Part shown: piece after piece, positions 9,926 through 22,010 of the stretch
Layout: each line of letters opens with the position of its first letter
How positions within the stretch are numbered: position 1 is the first letter of the stretch
Assembly (NCBI GenBank): GCA_002914845.1
Contig: JXTC01000086.1
Location: forward strand, 135,051-199,050
From: Trema orientale
Lineage: Eukaryota; Streptophyta; Magnoliopsida; Rosales; Cannabaceae
DNA: 64,000 nt
Direction: 5' to 3'
Notes under the pieces: generated by a model
What the model saw: the letters and a program-made list of their open reading frames with translations, nothing else
The model's database searches: none
Told to the model about the DNA's origin: nothing
Translations under genes and position numbers: made by a program

Positions 9926-12900
9926 TAAACAGTGAAAAAGAGGAGGATTAACTGGCGACGTGGGTCATGCAGTCTTAAAATTATTTTTCGGGCACCTTTG
10001 CAAAAGGATGAAATTTAAGGTAATGACTTTTTATTCTCTACCTTTTATTTCCTCATGATCATATTCATAATCTTATTTTTGTTTTGTTTTGTTTTTTTTT
10101 TTTTAAACTTCAATGATGACTATATATAAAGTCGGTGCTGCCTCGATGTGCTAATATCTTGATTTTCTTTCACTTTCCCATCGTGCGTGATTCTTTCCTT
10201 GATTTTCTTTTTGATTTCGAATCTGATGATTTAAGGTTTTAGGTATACACTTAATTTTATTTTTATTTCTTTTGCTTGGAACTTAAAATTCTTTATTCAT
10301 CAAGAACAAAAAGAAAAGCAAATTCACTTCCCCTTCATTAGCTGTTCAAGTTTTATTGAACGTAAGCTATATATTTTACTTTGACTTGATCAAATACGTA
10401 CATAGTCCACTCTACGCACATGAATAATAACTAATAGAATCATTATACTAATCTTATATAATTGATAAGTAAATTGATTAGTAATTATTTTAATATGAGA
10501 AAGACATATGAAATGGACTAGTAATAGTAAATTTAAGCCATTATTCTTCTAGCTGTTACTTATATCATACATTTTTTTATAAAATATGAAGTATATTGGC
10601 TAGCTCAACGAATTAATTCTATCTTCGTATTTTTCTTTTTACATATATAGTACATAGATTCTATCTTGACGTAATGGGGCTTCCATGGAAGAAGATACCG
10701 AAGTAGCTATTAGAATTGTACATTTTTCCTCTAGATCTTATATATATATATATATACACACATCAGAATTATTCCGATATGTAATTTATCAGTTCAAAAA
10801 CATTCACAATTTCTTTTTTCCTTTTAATGTGGCATTAGACGCAAAATCCCTAATGTAAGACTAAATGTAATAATGCACCTAGTCAAAGGTAAAACTAAAG
10901 TGAAATATTGCACCTAGTCTCCCTAAAAAAAAAAAAAGAAAAAAAAATGCTGTACCTAGTCAAGATTAACGTAACCTAAATTCCAATAATAAGTTTAACA
11001 TGTTTTGATTTTAATTTCTATACGAAGGAGTGGGGCTGGTCTTATAGGACCAAATGGTCCGTGATTATTGGGTTGGAAACTTCATATAATGTGATTATAG
11101 TTATCTCAGTCCCTAAAGGAAGTTGCCGCCTCCAAACCAATTCACAACCAAAGACTTTGACTTTCCTTTGAAGCTGAGGCATGCAGTTCAAACACTCGCA
11201 ACTAGACACGTTTCAATACTTGCTGCCATTTGGCGTAAAAATTTATAAGAATAATTATATTATAAATATAAAAGAGCAAAGATCATAAGCAATTGCATTC
11301 TACATGCAATAGTATTCTTCCAAATTATGGACCAAAACAAATAATAATAATTTCCTAGCTACTAGATCTTTCCTTATTGTTCGTTTATGAACTTGATGAG
11401 ATGTGCAGGCATGTAAGGTTAGATAAAAGCTGACCTAGCTTAGTCTATGACACTCTACGGTCCATGCCGATAAGAGGTCATTCGTTGGTAAAACGGAATA
11501 TTTATTATTATTATTATATTTATTCGGAATTGGAAGTCGCCTAACATTAGTATGGCATTGAATTATCACTTTATAATTTGTGTGGCCATATTAACTATGG
11601 GAAAAGGGTACCAATTACCAAATTAATTATGGGAAAGGGTTATATCCAAAATGCAAATGAGAAGTACTACTAATTTTGGAAACAATTATCCTTTTCAAAG
11701 ACGAAAAAAGTTAATTATTTTGAAAGAAAAGTACTGCTTATTAAATGTGCGTTTCGTGGATAAAGTTAACCTGCATTAATAGTCATGTTAACATAAATAG
11801 CGTTATTTATGTTAGGTATATTGTGTATATATATATAAAATGATCCTATGACAATATGCATGCATTGAATTTGAGGAATTAATTCATGTTTATAACTGCT
11901 GTACAGTACTGTAGCTTTTTTTTTTTTTTTTTTTTTTTTAAATACTTCTGTACAGTGTGTTATGGTTGAATTAGGAAGGGCAATTTCATTGACTCAAAAA
12001 AAAAAAAAAAAAGGAAATGGCATTTTCAGTTTTCCTTCATATAAATCTCCAAGCCACCCTTCAATAATTATTTTTATAATTTTTTTTGAAGGATAATCAT
12101 TTATATATATATTTACGGAAAAAAGGCCCCTTCATTTTTATTTTTTATTTTTAAAAAGTTGCGAGCATATTAGACGACCTAAGTATAACTTTCTTTTTTT
12201 CAAGGGAAAATGTTATCAACTTTATTGATTACGATGAAGAATAACATAAAAATTATTGATGGTACGTCCTTACTTCTAGATGACAATGGTTAATCGCATG
12301 CTGGTAATTTTTTATTTAAGAATATAATTATCACATTAAATAAAGTTAAAAAAGTTGGTCACATACAAATTATCATAATAGTATGTTCACCTAACTTAAT
12401 CTTATACTACTTTCCAAATATTAGTTTAATTATTCCTTTTGTTCATAATCCCCTAGCTAGGATTAAAACAAAACTCTGTTGTTCTCTTCGGGAAAAAATA
12501 ACCAAAACAGAATCTAACGGGAATGCTTTGAATTAAATGTCCAATAAAGATAACGATAGATTTCTCCAAAAAGACAAATTTCAAGACACATAGCTCGAAG
12601 GAAAGGTGAAGGGGTAAGAGAAATATGGGAAATTTATACATTTTTGTTTTTAATTTAAGTTCTTAGGAGTTAATTAGACTCTTGTCAATTAGGTTACTGC
12701 CGGGTAGTTTTATTTTCAATTTTAAAAGGGAAATAGATAGTTGGGGTACTTGGTGATTTCTTTTCTTATGTTATTAATTATTATTACCAGAAAACAAAAT
12801 CATTATTCATCGTGTTAATTCAATATATTTTTTAAAATACCGGCTACTTGTGGACCGGTTGTCTACTTATTTGAACGACTAAGGTGAAGTTTAGATATGT

Positions 12901-13088
12901 TTAAAGAAACCGATCGGTTGTAATTAATTTTTTCGGAAAACTAATTGATCCAAATGAGATAAAAAATCTGCAAATATACAATATGTGTTTAATACTTTTA
13001 TGCATTTAAAATTTCTACTCGATCGTTAAATTTTTAAGGTTAAAATCTCTGTATATTAGATTAGGTTTAATGATATAAACTTCTGCAA
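9926..13088. other. Intergenic DNA, no gene seen
   Basis: AT-rich DNA without a recognisable reading frame. It holds a poly(A) micro-insertion candidate (10907-10961) and a poly(T) tract of about 25 at 11917-11940 with ACTGCTGTACAGT on its left and ACTTCTGTACAGT on its right. Confidence 0.4.
10907..10961 (+). repeat. Candidate poly(A) micro-insertion
   Basis: ATTGCACCTAGTC (10907-10919) is followed by TCCCT and an A-rich run with one G, then ATGCTGTACCTAGTC ending at 10961. The flanking copies differ, so the duplication is approximate. Confidence 0.4.
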
Positions 13089-13473
13089 TTTAATTTAGAA
13101 ATATATTATCATTTTTATCCTTTGTATTTTGACACTTTGTTTAATTTTATACTTTGTGTTTTAGTTATTATCAACATTGACCCTTAGATTTAAAATCTAT
13201 TACAAATTTTATACACTGATACTATTTAAAGCAGTTAATTTACTAAGATGATTTAATAAACTTATTCTCGGATACGTTTTTATACAGTTTATTTTTAATT
13301 TTTTAAGCAATATCTCAGTAAATTAACTATTCTAAATTGGTGTCAGATTATAAATTTGTAATAGATTTCAGATTTAAGGATCAATTAATATTGATAATAA
13401 CTAAAATACAAGGTATAATTTGATCAAAGTATCAAAATACAAGGTATAAAAGTGATACTATCCCTTTAATTTA
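13089..13473. mobile_element. Long-TIR MITE with 9-bp target duplication
   Basis: Body 13098-13464 (367 bp). TTTAATTTA flanks at 13089-13097 and 13465-13473. Inverted repeats of about 115 bp pair TTATCATTTTTATCCTTTG with the complement of the right end, followed by matched blocks TTTTAGTTATTATCAA and AATCTATTACAAATTT. Mutator-like; no coding capacity. Confidence 0.8.
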
Positions 13474-13910
13474 ACTGAGCAAAAATCGTTGTTTAGTTAA
13501 ATTAAATTGTTGAAATTTTTTTAAAAGTATTAAACACAAAAATCGTTGAAATTGGAATTTTAAAATTCATAAGACTTTACTTAGTTTAGCTGATATGGTT
13601 TTGTTTAGTTAGTATGAGTAATTTAATTTGTCTTCAGTGTGTTAAATCTCTTTTAATTTTCGATGAAAAAATGTGTATTAAAAAAAAGAAGAAGATGAAT
13701 ATTGCACCGTAATATTAAGGAAAATAGTCAAATTTGAATTTTTCTTTACATTTCTGTAAAAATCATAAAGGCTAGATAGTTATTTCTGTCTAGCATAAGT
13801 GACCACTATAATTAATCCAATTAGCAGGAGTACGAAACTACGTATTAATTCGGATGCAATTTAGAAAACCCATTTTTGGGTGAATTAGATGGAATATAGG
13901 ATATCCTTGC

Positions 13911-14375
13911 GTTAATAGGGACCGTTTAGGATTTCCTTTTTTATAGGTTTGGTTGATATCTTGTGTTCATTGTTTTTTCTCCTCTGCTTTAATATTTAGG
14001 ACGTGCATTCATTCAAAAAAAAAAAAAAAGAAAGGAATGTAGGATATAAAATGCAATATTGAACAGATGAACACCTTCAATAATTCATTTCAAAAATTTA
14101 AGACGTTAATTTTAGGACGTTAATAGGGACTGTTTACGTCTTAAATTTACGACGTTCAAAAACAGTCCCTATTAACGTCCTTAATATTTAGGACGTTAAT
14201 AGGGACTGTTTAGAATTTTTTTTTTATTGGTCTGGTTGATATCTTGTATTCATTGTTTTTTCTCCTCTGCTTTATTATTTAGGACGTGCATTCATTCCAA
14301 AAAAAAAAAAAAAAAGGAATATAGGATATAAAATGCAATATTGAACAGATGAACGCCCTCAATAATTCATTTCAA
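13911..14375. repeat. Direct duplication (about 180 bp) around a 21-bp perfect inverted repeat
   Basis: The block from GTTAATAGGGAC to TTCATTTCAA occurs at 13911-14094 and 14195-14375 (period 284). Between the copies, 14115-14135 (GGACGTTAAT...) and 14160-14180 (...ATTAACGTCC) are exactly complementary over 21 bases with a 24-base loop, and the same 21-mer recurs directly at 14191-14211. Probably a rearranged foldback element. Confidence 0.75.
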
Positions 14376-15280
14376 CTATACACAATGTCTCATCCATATG
14401 AAATCTTTTCATAATGCCTTTCAATGATATAAATTCATTGGCTGAACATAAATTGGGAGACAAAATTATTAAACACAAAATTAAAATACCTAACTTCTTA
14501 TCGTTGATATGCCAACACAAGAAAAGGAAAAAAAAAAAAAAAGGAGGTACGGTACCGTTCTCAAGTCGTTTTCTCTCCAAAATTACCATCACATAACTTC
14601 TAAGAACCTGATTGATGTTTACTATTGTATATGTATGGGAATGGCGTAAAGTGATGGGGATCCAAAATCATGGAGATTCAATGAAACAACCAAGAAAGTC
14701 TCTCATATATTTACACTTGGGCACGAAATCTCATCAATTCTCTCAAAATTTGATTAGAAACTTCGAAGCCGACTTGACCTAAAATGAAAGGTCCCAAAAA
14801 TAATGAAAACGAGAGACAAACAACAAAACGTAGACCAAAAACTTCGACGAATACTTGGAATAACAATAAGTTCAACATGCAGGCCTCCAATTACACGTCT
14901 TTTACTGTAACGTCAATATATTAAAACAAGCATGTATTAAAAGAATATATAAAGAAGTTTAAAAAATAATTAATTATTAAAAAGGGACCAGAATAATAGA
15001 CAATTAGTTATGTGGGGCTCAATTGAGAAATCCAAGAGACACATACACTTTCCCCAAACTTATAGACTAAAACTTCTAAAAATTCTTAATATTCGAAAAC
15101 GCCCTTCAACAATAAAACGCGTCGACCCAAATGTGGACTATAGAGACGCTTGGACGCTTGAATTATTAATTACCAATAAATATTATTTAGAGGAAGCTAC
15201 AATTATTTTTAGAAGAAGTTTACGAATCTTAATTAAGCCTTTTTGTATTTCCCACCACGTAATATACTCTGGCCTTTTTC
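14376..15280. other. 5' intergenic region of the PAR1 gene
   Basis: No gene or repeat recognised. It reads into the PAR1 promoter; a CCACCACGTAA motif (G-box-like core ACGT) lies at about 15251-15262. Confidence 0.4.
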
Positions 15281-15282
15281 GC

Positions 15283-15290
15283 TATATATA
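15283..15290 (+). promoter_or_regulatory. TATA box of the PAR1 gene
   Basis: TATATATA in the context CGCTATATATAGC, about 160 bp upstream of the ATG. This leaves room for a leader of about 130 bases rich in CT. Confidence 0.6.
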
Positions 15291-15450
15291 GCTCCGTTCG
15301 GCACCTTTTTGGTTTCATCGAACATTGATATATGCCTCTTCTCTCTATATTACATACACAACCCCTATAGACACTCTCTATCTCACAAAAAAACATATTG
15401 AACGTTATTTCTCTTTAGTTCATTGTAATTTTCTCAAATTAAGCACGAAC

Positions 15451-17134
15451 ATGGCATTCTCAACAAAACTCCCTCTGGCTCTCTTTCTCTCCTCCCTATT
15501 CATCCATGCAGCTCTAGGTAATTTAGTTTACAACAATGATCATATCATATTGATTTCATTTTTTATTTTCAATTTTTAGCTTAATTTTCATGTCTAATTA
15601 ATATAAATGCATGGACTAATTGTAATTTTCATTTTTGTAATATATATATATTATTTTAGGTGAGATTGTGTGTGAGGAATTGCCATTGGATGTTTGCGCA
15701 TTTTCGATAGCATCATCGGGTAAGAGATGTTTGTTGGAGACATCGGCGGGGGCCGCCAAGGACGGAGGGGTTGAGTACCAATGCCGGACATCGGAGGTGG
15801 TGGTAGAGAGGATGTCCGAGTACATTGAGACGGATCAATGTGTAAAGGCATGTGGGGTTGACAGGAGCTCCGTTGGGATTTCTTCTGATTCCCTTATGGA
15901 GCCTCAGTTCACCTCCATGATTTGCTCTCAAGATTGTTACCAGAACTGCCCCAACATTGTTGACCTTTACTTCAATTTGGCTGCCGGAGAAGGTAATTTT
16001 TTTTATATGTTATTTTGATTTTCCTTACCCCAACCAAAAAACAAAAAAAAAAAAAAAAAAAAACTTTATTTTAATTTGATTTCATATTTTATTATATAGT
16101 TCTCTTTTTCACATACATGGAAAAACATTAACTATAAAAGAAAAGAAGGAAATCTACGATGATCACTACCATAGTTATTTTTTTTCTCCAATTAATTAGT
16201 TCCTAGAAAAAGGAAATTAGGAAAAATTATCTATTTTGGACAATCATTGAATTAGCTAAAGACATCATCATTCTTGTCTAAATTTGTCTTACAAATTTCA
16301 AAAAAGAAATATTAAAAAATTATCCTCCTTTTCTTTTTATTTTTATTCTAAAAAAAGTTCTTTTCTTTTCTTTGAATTAATCAAAATGCGAATACCTACG
16401 ACATTTCCAGTGTCTTTGATGTAGAAAATCTCCATTATAAGAGTTGGTAAAACCGTGTGGACAAAAAAAAAAAGTCCATATTATTATGCTATTTTTTTTT
16501 CGTATAGACTATAGTCAAAGACTATTGTTGACTTTGCGCCCCAATGCATAATAAAAAGAAAAAAAAAATTCATATTAATATGGAATTTCGTAGTTTGCAC
16601 ATCTGAATTATTTGGATTCTAATTAACATGCATACATGTATATTTGTACTCTTTTGTTTTCTTTGGTCAGACTTCGCTCTCTCTTTCTGCCAATAAGACA
16701 ACCTTATGATATATGTTTTGTTTTTTTTTTAATAATATTATTATGCTCTTACCTTATGATACCTAACTTGTATGGACTTGCTTCTCATTCTATCAAAGTA
16801 TTATCCTTTCCTAGTAAAAATAAATCAAATCGAGAGTAGTTTTTATAGCACAAACCTTTTAACCCAACTGAAATGATTTTTTCTTTATTAATTTGAGTTA
16901 TTTTGTCAAATTCCAAAATCAATTACAAGAATTAATTAATTAACATATGTTTGTATTTAATCAAATTTTGCAGGAGTGTTTTTGCCTGACTTGTGTGAGA
17001 AACAACGCTACAACCCTCACCGTGCCATGATCGAGCTTTTGAGCTCTGGCGCAGCCCCTGGTCCAGTTGCAATTGAAGCAGGACTTGTAGCTACTCCTGC
17101 ATCTGCACCTGCACCTGAACCTGCACTTTTTTAA
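15451..17134 (+). CDS. PAR1-family secreted cysteine-rich protein, 3 exons, 186 aa
   Basis: Plant-specific PAR1 family (named for photoassimilate-responsive transcripts); biochemical role unknown. Exons are 15451-15517, 15660-15992 and 16974-17134; GT-AG borders and phases join. The N-terminal residues ([20 protein letters not shown]) are a signal peptide, with cleavage likely near ALG, so the protein is probably apoplastic. The mature part holds family stretches [76 protein letters not shown] and [17 protein letters not shown], with ten cysteines. The tail is Ala/Pro/Ser-rich ([12 protein letters not shown]), like hydroxyproline-type glycosylation sites of arabinogalactan proteins (inference). 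The start is the ATG that opens the signal peptide; the in-frame ATG upstream at 15325 lies in the leader. Confidence 0.95.
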
Positions 17135-17542
17135 TAATTTTACAATAATTTATTTATGAAAAATATTGTGCCTTTCTCTAATTTTGTGTAAATTGAGCGC
17201 GAGAGGAATAATTAGCATATATATTTTATAGAGAGAGGAAAAAAAAAAAAAGATTTGGGGTTGTTATATGTACACTCTGTTTGAAGAGTGATATATATAT
17301 ATGCTATTGTTGGCATTTTCTAATATGATTTGATATTTGAAGAGTGATATTTGTATTGTTTCATTTCACAAATAAAGAACTTCAGATCATGTTCTTTTCA
17401 TATATTTTTACATAAGTTTTCAATTCTCTCTTCATATTTATCTATGTTTGGAACACCAATATGTTTGATTCTCACTGCCTAAAAATATGAACTTATCTAC
17501 CTGTTAAAAAATTGATTTAACATTCTTTTTTACTCGCAAATT
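17135..17542. other. 3' flank of the PAR1 gene
   Basis: Contains the likely 3' UTR and poly(A) region. AATAAAG at about 17370 is a possible polyadenylation signal. No other gene. Confidence 0.4.
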
Positions 17543-17590
17543 ATTAACAACTACTATTTGTTTTTGAAAGGAATTAACAGCTACTATTTG
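17543..17590 (-). repeat. Poly(A) micro-insertion with 18-bp target duplication
   Basis: ATTAACAACTACTATTTG (17543-17560) and ATTAACAGCTACTATTTG (17573-17590), 17 of 18 identical, enclose only 12 bp (17561-17572). Read on the minus strand this is TCCTTTC followed by A5. The LTR element starts 5 bases further on. Confidence 0.7.
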
Positions 17591-17908
17591 ATTTTGTTGA
17601 AACGTCACTTTTAATTAAGCCCTTTAGTTTGGGCCAAGCACAATAGGTCTAAGTTTTCTTTTTTCTTTGTTTAGTCAGCAGAATCAGAAATAAAACTCAG
17701 TTATCGTTTTTTACTTTTGTTACTTTTTTCTTAGTCTTATCCGATTATTCAAGTTTGTGAGTATATATATATATATGCGCGCGCGCGAATAAGTGAAGAG
17801 GAGGATATGTGTGAAGCAATTTTCTTTGGGTAGCCGATTAATTTTTAGTATATCAATATATAATTAATATCTCTAAGTTTGAGGGAATTTAGTACAAACA
17901 AACTTTTG

Positions 17909-17939
<31 letters not shown>

Positions 17940-20118
17940 ATAGTTTGTATATTTGTAGTTCCTTTTGATATTGGCATCAAAATTGTTAGCAAAGCATCTG
18001 CTTTTCGGTCTTTATTACTTTTGTGAGAGAGAGATTTTGGTATATTTGGGATTTGTGTGTGAGAGAAATTTTATCAGACTTATATGATCTCTTTTTTATT
18101 ATAGTGAAATTCTTCGCCTTTTCTGATATGGACGTAAGCTATATTATATAACTGAACCACTTGTAAATTTCTGTTATTTATATTTTATCGTAATTCTACT
18201 TAATTTGATGTTTGACACACACGTTTGGTATTTATACTTCCCCTGGTACAACAAGTGGTATCAGAGCTTTAGGTTCTTTGCTAGTTTTGGGCTTGTTATT
18301 TGCCAAATTATTTTAGATTTTTGGCTTCTATGATAGTAACAACGACGAGATATAAAATTTTTAAAATTTGATAGGAGAAATATTTGTGAGTCTGAGTATG
18401 ATTAAATTCCTCACTAGTAGGCTATATTTGAAACGACAAGATATAAAATTTTCAAAATTTGATAGGAGGAATATTTATGAGTCTGAGTATGATTAAATTC
18501 TTCACTAGTAGGCTATATTTGAAGCAGCATTCGTACACTTTTCATATGTCAATATGTTGTTAGAAAATTAGACTATTTGACTTATGTGAGCGTTATGTTT
18601 ATGAGATACAGTATATGGTCAAGTTTAAAACCGCCGTTTGTAGGATTATAAAGGTACAATGGACTGTATCCATTTTGAGGTCCTTATCCTAATTTGACTT
18701 TTGGTGGTTCTTGGTATTTTCTGACATTTGGTGACCGCACTATTTGGTAAACGCCATAACAATTTTTTGGTCGTAAAATTTAAAATATAACCATTTTGGT
18801 GAAAGGTTACTATTTGCTTTCTTCTGTTTGTTTGTCAAGAGGCTTTTTGATTGAAGCTAATAATTCTTGCTATATGGTTGGATTTCCATTAACTGCAATT
18901 AGTTTGAAGACTCTATTTGAGGTATAGCTTGGTAATTCTGCTAATTTTGATTTGAAATTATTTGGTTATCCTGCATATACTTATGTAAATGATGGTATAC
19001 TTGAGCAAATGATAACAATATTCCGCAGGTTTGAGTTTAGAATAAATGGCTTTTGATTGTAATTTTTTGAGCTATTGTCACCAAGTTTAATAGTTAGCAG
19101 AGTTCTTGAATTTGGTGAATTTGCTATCCTATTTGAAATAAGGGAGTTAGTATGTGCAAAAAAAGATCATGATGCTTGTAAGCAAGTGGAGCTTCCAGTT
19201 GAAACTTCTGTCAAATCTTTTGGTTCTACTACTTTGTTACCTTATTGGTATGGTTTTGCAGAATCAATTTCTTTCGTTTTGGTTGCAACAATTATAGTGA
19301 TTAAGTTGGTTGTCATTTGTAAGTTCAGGCATTGCTTGAATATATTTGATGTTGCATATTATAATTAGCCTTTCAGGGTTTTGGAGGAGATAGCGAAAAA
19401 GTTTCAGTATTTTAGACTTGGCTTAATTTTGTACCAAGATAGAGATTGTTGAAACGTGACATTTAATTAAGTCCTTTGGTTTGGGCCAGGCCCAATAGGT
19501 CTAATTTTTCTTTTTTTCCTTTGTTTAGTGAGCAAGCCCAAAAATATAACTCAGTTGCTATTTTCACTTTTGTTACCTTTTCTTAGTCTTAGCGATTATT
19601 CAAATTTGTAAGTATATATATATATATGTATGTATATATGTGTGTGTGCATAAATAAGTGAAGAGGAGGATATGTACAAAGCAGTTTTCTTTGGGTAGTC
19701 GACTAATTTTTAGTATCTCAATATATGAATTAATATCTCTAAGTTTGTGGAAATTTGGTACAAACAAGCTTTTAGCTTTAGGTTTCTTTATAGTTGTTTA
19801 TCTGTGGTTCCTTTTGATATTGGTATCAAGATTGTTGTAAAACATTTTCTTTGTGGTCTTGGTTGCTTTTATGAGATAGAGAGTTGAGTGTACTTGGGAT
19901 TTGGGTAAGAGAGAAATTTTATTAGACTTTTATAATCTCCTTTTTGTTATAGTGGAATTCTTCGCCATATTCGACGTAAGCTATATTATGTAGCTGAACC
20001 ATGATAAATCTTTATGTTGCTTGTAATTTTCTGTTATTTATATTTTATTGTAAATCCACTTAATTTGGTGTTTGACACATAAATTTGGTATTTGTGCTTC
20101 TATTGGCACAATAGATTT
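17590..20118 (+). mobile_element. Short non-autonomous LTR retrotransposon
   Basis: Body 17595-20113, flanked by the 5-bp target duplication GATTT (17590-17594 and 20114-20118). LTRs are 17595-18253 (659 bp) and 19447-20113 (667 bp); both begin TGTTGAAACG, the left ends CAACA, the right CAATA. The PBS TGGTATCAGAGC (18256-18267), complementary to the initiator tRNA-Met 3' end, starts 2 bases after the left LTR. The 1.19-kb interior has no gag or pol; its longest frame (19075-19368, 97 aa) matches nothing I recognise. Purines (AAGATAGAGAT) precede the right LTR. TGTTG ends and this PBS suggest a Copia-derived parasite (inference). Confidence 0.9.
18343..18524 (+). repeat. 91-bp tandem duplication inside the LTR element
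   Basis: A 91-bp unit beginning CGACRAGATATAAAATTTT and ending GGCTATATTTGAA occurs at 18343 and 18434 with few differences. Confidence 0.8.
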
Positions 20119-20476
20119 CTTTACACTGAAAAGTTGGAGCTCAAAAGAAATTGCCGGATTATAGTTTACCTAGAAATAATTAAATTACTTTTGTTTATAA
20201 AAAATTTTTTTTCCTTGAAATCTAGAGACTAAAATCATGATAACCAAAATGTAAAGAAATTTATTGCCATGAATATAAGGAGAAGAGAGTCGAGACAATA
20301 GAATGTAATTTATGAGAGATTATTCTAGCTATAAAGTAAATTAAAACAACAACTACTTGATCGGTGATCCTAATTGAACGACACCATCAGACAACACAAT
20401 GACAAACGACAGCAACGTGAAAAGTAACGGTAGTTTTTTAAGAAAGACAAGATCCTGAAAGGACAATAAATATAGG
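20119..20476. other. Intergenic DNA rich in ACGACA-type words
   Basis: No gene. From about 20370 to 20900 the words ACGACA and CGACAA recur many times on the plus strand, with the tandem array at 20477 inside. A similar AACGACA-rich patch lies at about 34000-34110. Confidence 0.4.
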
Positions 20477-20569
20477 AAAACGACATTCCTTATAAACGAC
20501 AAATTGTAAAACGACATTCCTTATAAACGACAAATCGTAAAACGACATTCCTTTAAACAACACCACCAC
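20477..20569. repeat. Tandem repeat, 31-bp unit, three copies
   Basis: The unit AAAACGACATTCCTTATAAA plus CGACAAATYGT starts at 20477, 20508 and 20539; the last copy is incomplete. Confidence 0.8.
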
Positions 20570-21673
20570 CTATAGTAAGCAGGAACACTGGGGGAACATC
20601 CTGCTAAGAAAACGACAAAACAATGGAAAATCGACACCATGTGTTACAGGGCAACTCACAACTTTCTGTTAATTAAAGACCGCAACACTCAAATAAACGA
20701 CAATCGGGGGAGCTCAGCACTCTTCTAGAAGGACATAAAAAAAAAAAAAAAAAATTTCATACAAAAGAATCATTAAAAGAACGACAAGTTCTTTAAAAAA
20801 AAAAAATAATTGAACAGGAACTATTTTGCATAAAATGACATGAGCATCTGAATGAACAGTAAATACAAGAAACGATATATGTCTTCATTGAGAAATTAAG
20901 GTTTTTTTGCCTTTTTTTTTTTTAAAGAAAGAAAAACTAATGGAGCATTTTTTTCCCCTCTCTCTTTTAGTTCTTTATTTTAAGGTTTATTTATTTTAGG
21001 ATATTTTTAATACAGTATAGTGTGTTTGGCAATAAGAACAGGTTTACTTTGGTACAACTTTATATTTAATGGAGAGTAAATTTGTCATTTCAAAAAGGTG
21101 AGTCTATTACCATTCTATCTACTTTACTCATACTATTTCTAGATGCACATTTCTAATTAAAATTCAAAACTTAACTACTATTTTCTACACCTATTTTTTT
21201 TCCTAAATTATCTCTTACATCTAATTATTTTCTTTTCTCTTTCACACCTCTCATTTCATTTTCCTTTTTTATTTTCTTCTTTTCATTCTCACCTCTCCCC
21301 TACCCAACAAAGTTAGGAATGAATAAATTTCATCAATAATTTTTTTTGGGTGCCTAAAGATTGTTCTCGAAGAGAAAAAAAAAAACTCTCATACGACTAT
21401 CATATATCCATCTTCAAGTGATATGGAAAAAGGAGATAAAAGAAAAAAAGAAACTAATTTTATTCTGTATATTTTTTTTTTGAATAATTTTCATTTTGCA
21501 TATTTGAGTGGCCATAATCGCTTCATACACCAATGTGATCATCAATTACAGCCAATATAAAAAAAATATATAAAAGGTAGATATATCATGGTCAGTATGC
21601 TAATGGTGGCTATATCACAGTTATATATATATATATATATGCTGAAAAAAAATGAAACATACTTATGATATTT
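20570..21673. other. Intergenic DNA, no gene seen
   Basis: AT-rich, with several poly(A)/poly(T) runs and an (AT)n tract at about 21622-21640. No conserved frame. Confidence 0.4.
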
Positions 21674-22010
21674 ATCTCATAGAGAAATTAGGTCAAATAA
21701 GAGATTTCGACTTTGCTAAAGAGAAGAGAGGCATATAGTTTATTAGGGGGTAAATATGACTTTTCAGGTGATATATGCATATTTTACAAACTTTTATTGA
21801 GGAGAGTATATGGACCAAAATATGCCTATTATGATGCATATTTGACCTAATTTCTCGCTTAATTAAAAAGAAGAGAGGCATATAGTTTATTAGGGATAAA
21901 TATAACTTTTCAAGTAATATATGCATATTTTACAAACTTTTATTGAGGAGAGTATATGGACCAAAATATGCCTATTATGATGCATATTTGACCTAATTTC
22001 TCATCTCATA
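21674..22010. mobile_element. MITE with internal tandem duplication and three TIR copies
   Basis: Body 21682-22002, flanked by the 8-bp direct repeat ATCTCATA (21674-21681 and 22003-22010). The left end GAGAAATTAGGTCAAATA (21682-21699) is the exact complement of TATTTGACCTAATTTCTC, present at both 21839-21856 and 21985-22002. About 132 bp is tandemly repeated with period 147 (21724 and 21871), which carried an extra right end along. Confidence 0.8.

Noticed and set aside
14115-14180. Hairpin as a miRNA gene
   Set aside because: The perfect stem is only about 21 bp, with repeat context and no resemblance to a known miRNA.
19075-19368. 97-aa frame inside the short LTR element
   Set aside because: No gag or pol feature recognisable; length is unremarkable in AT-rich DNA.
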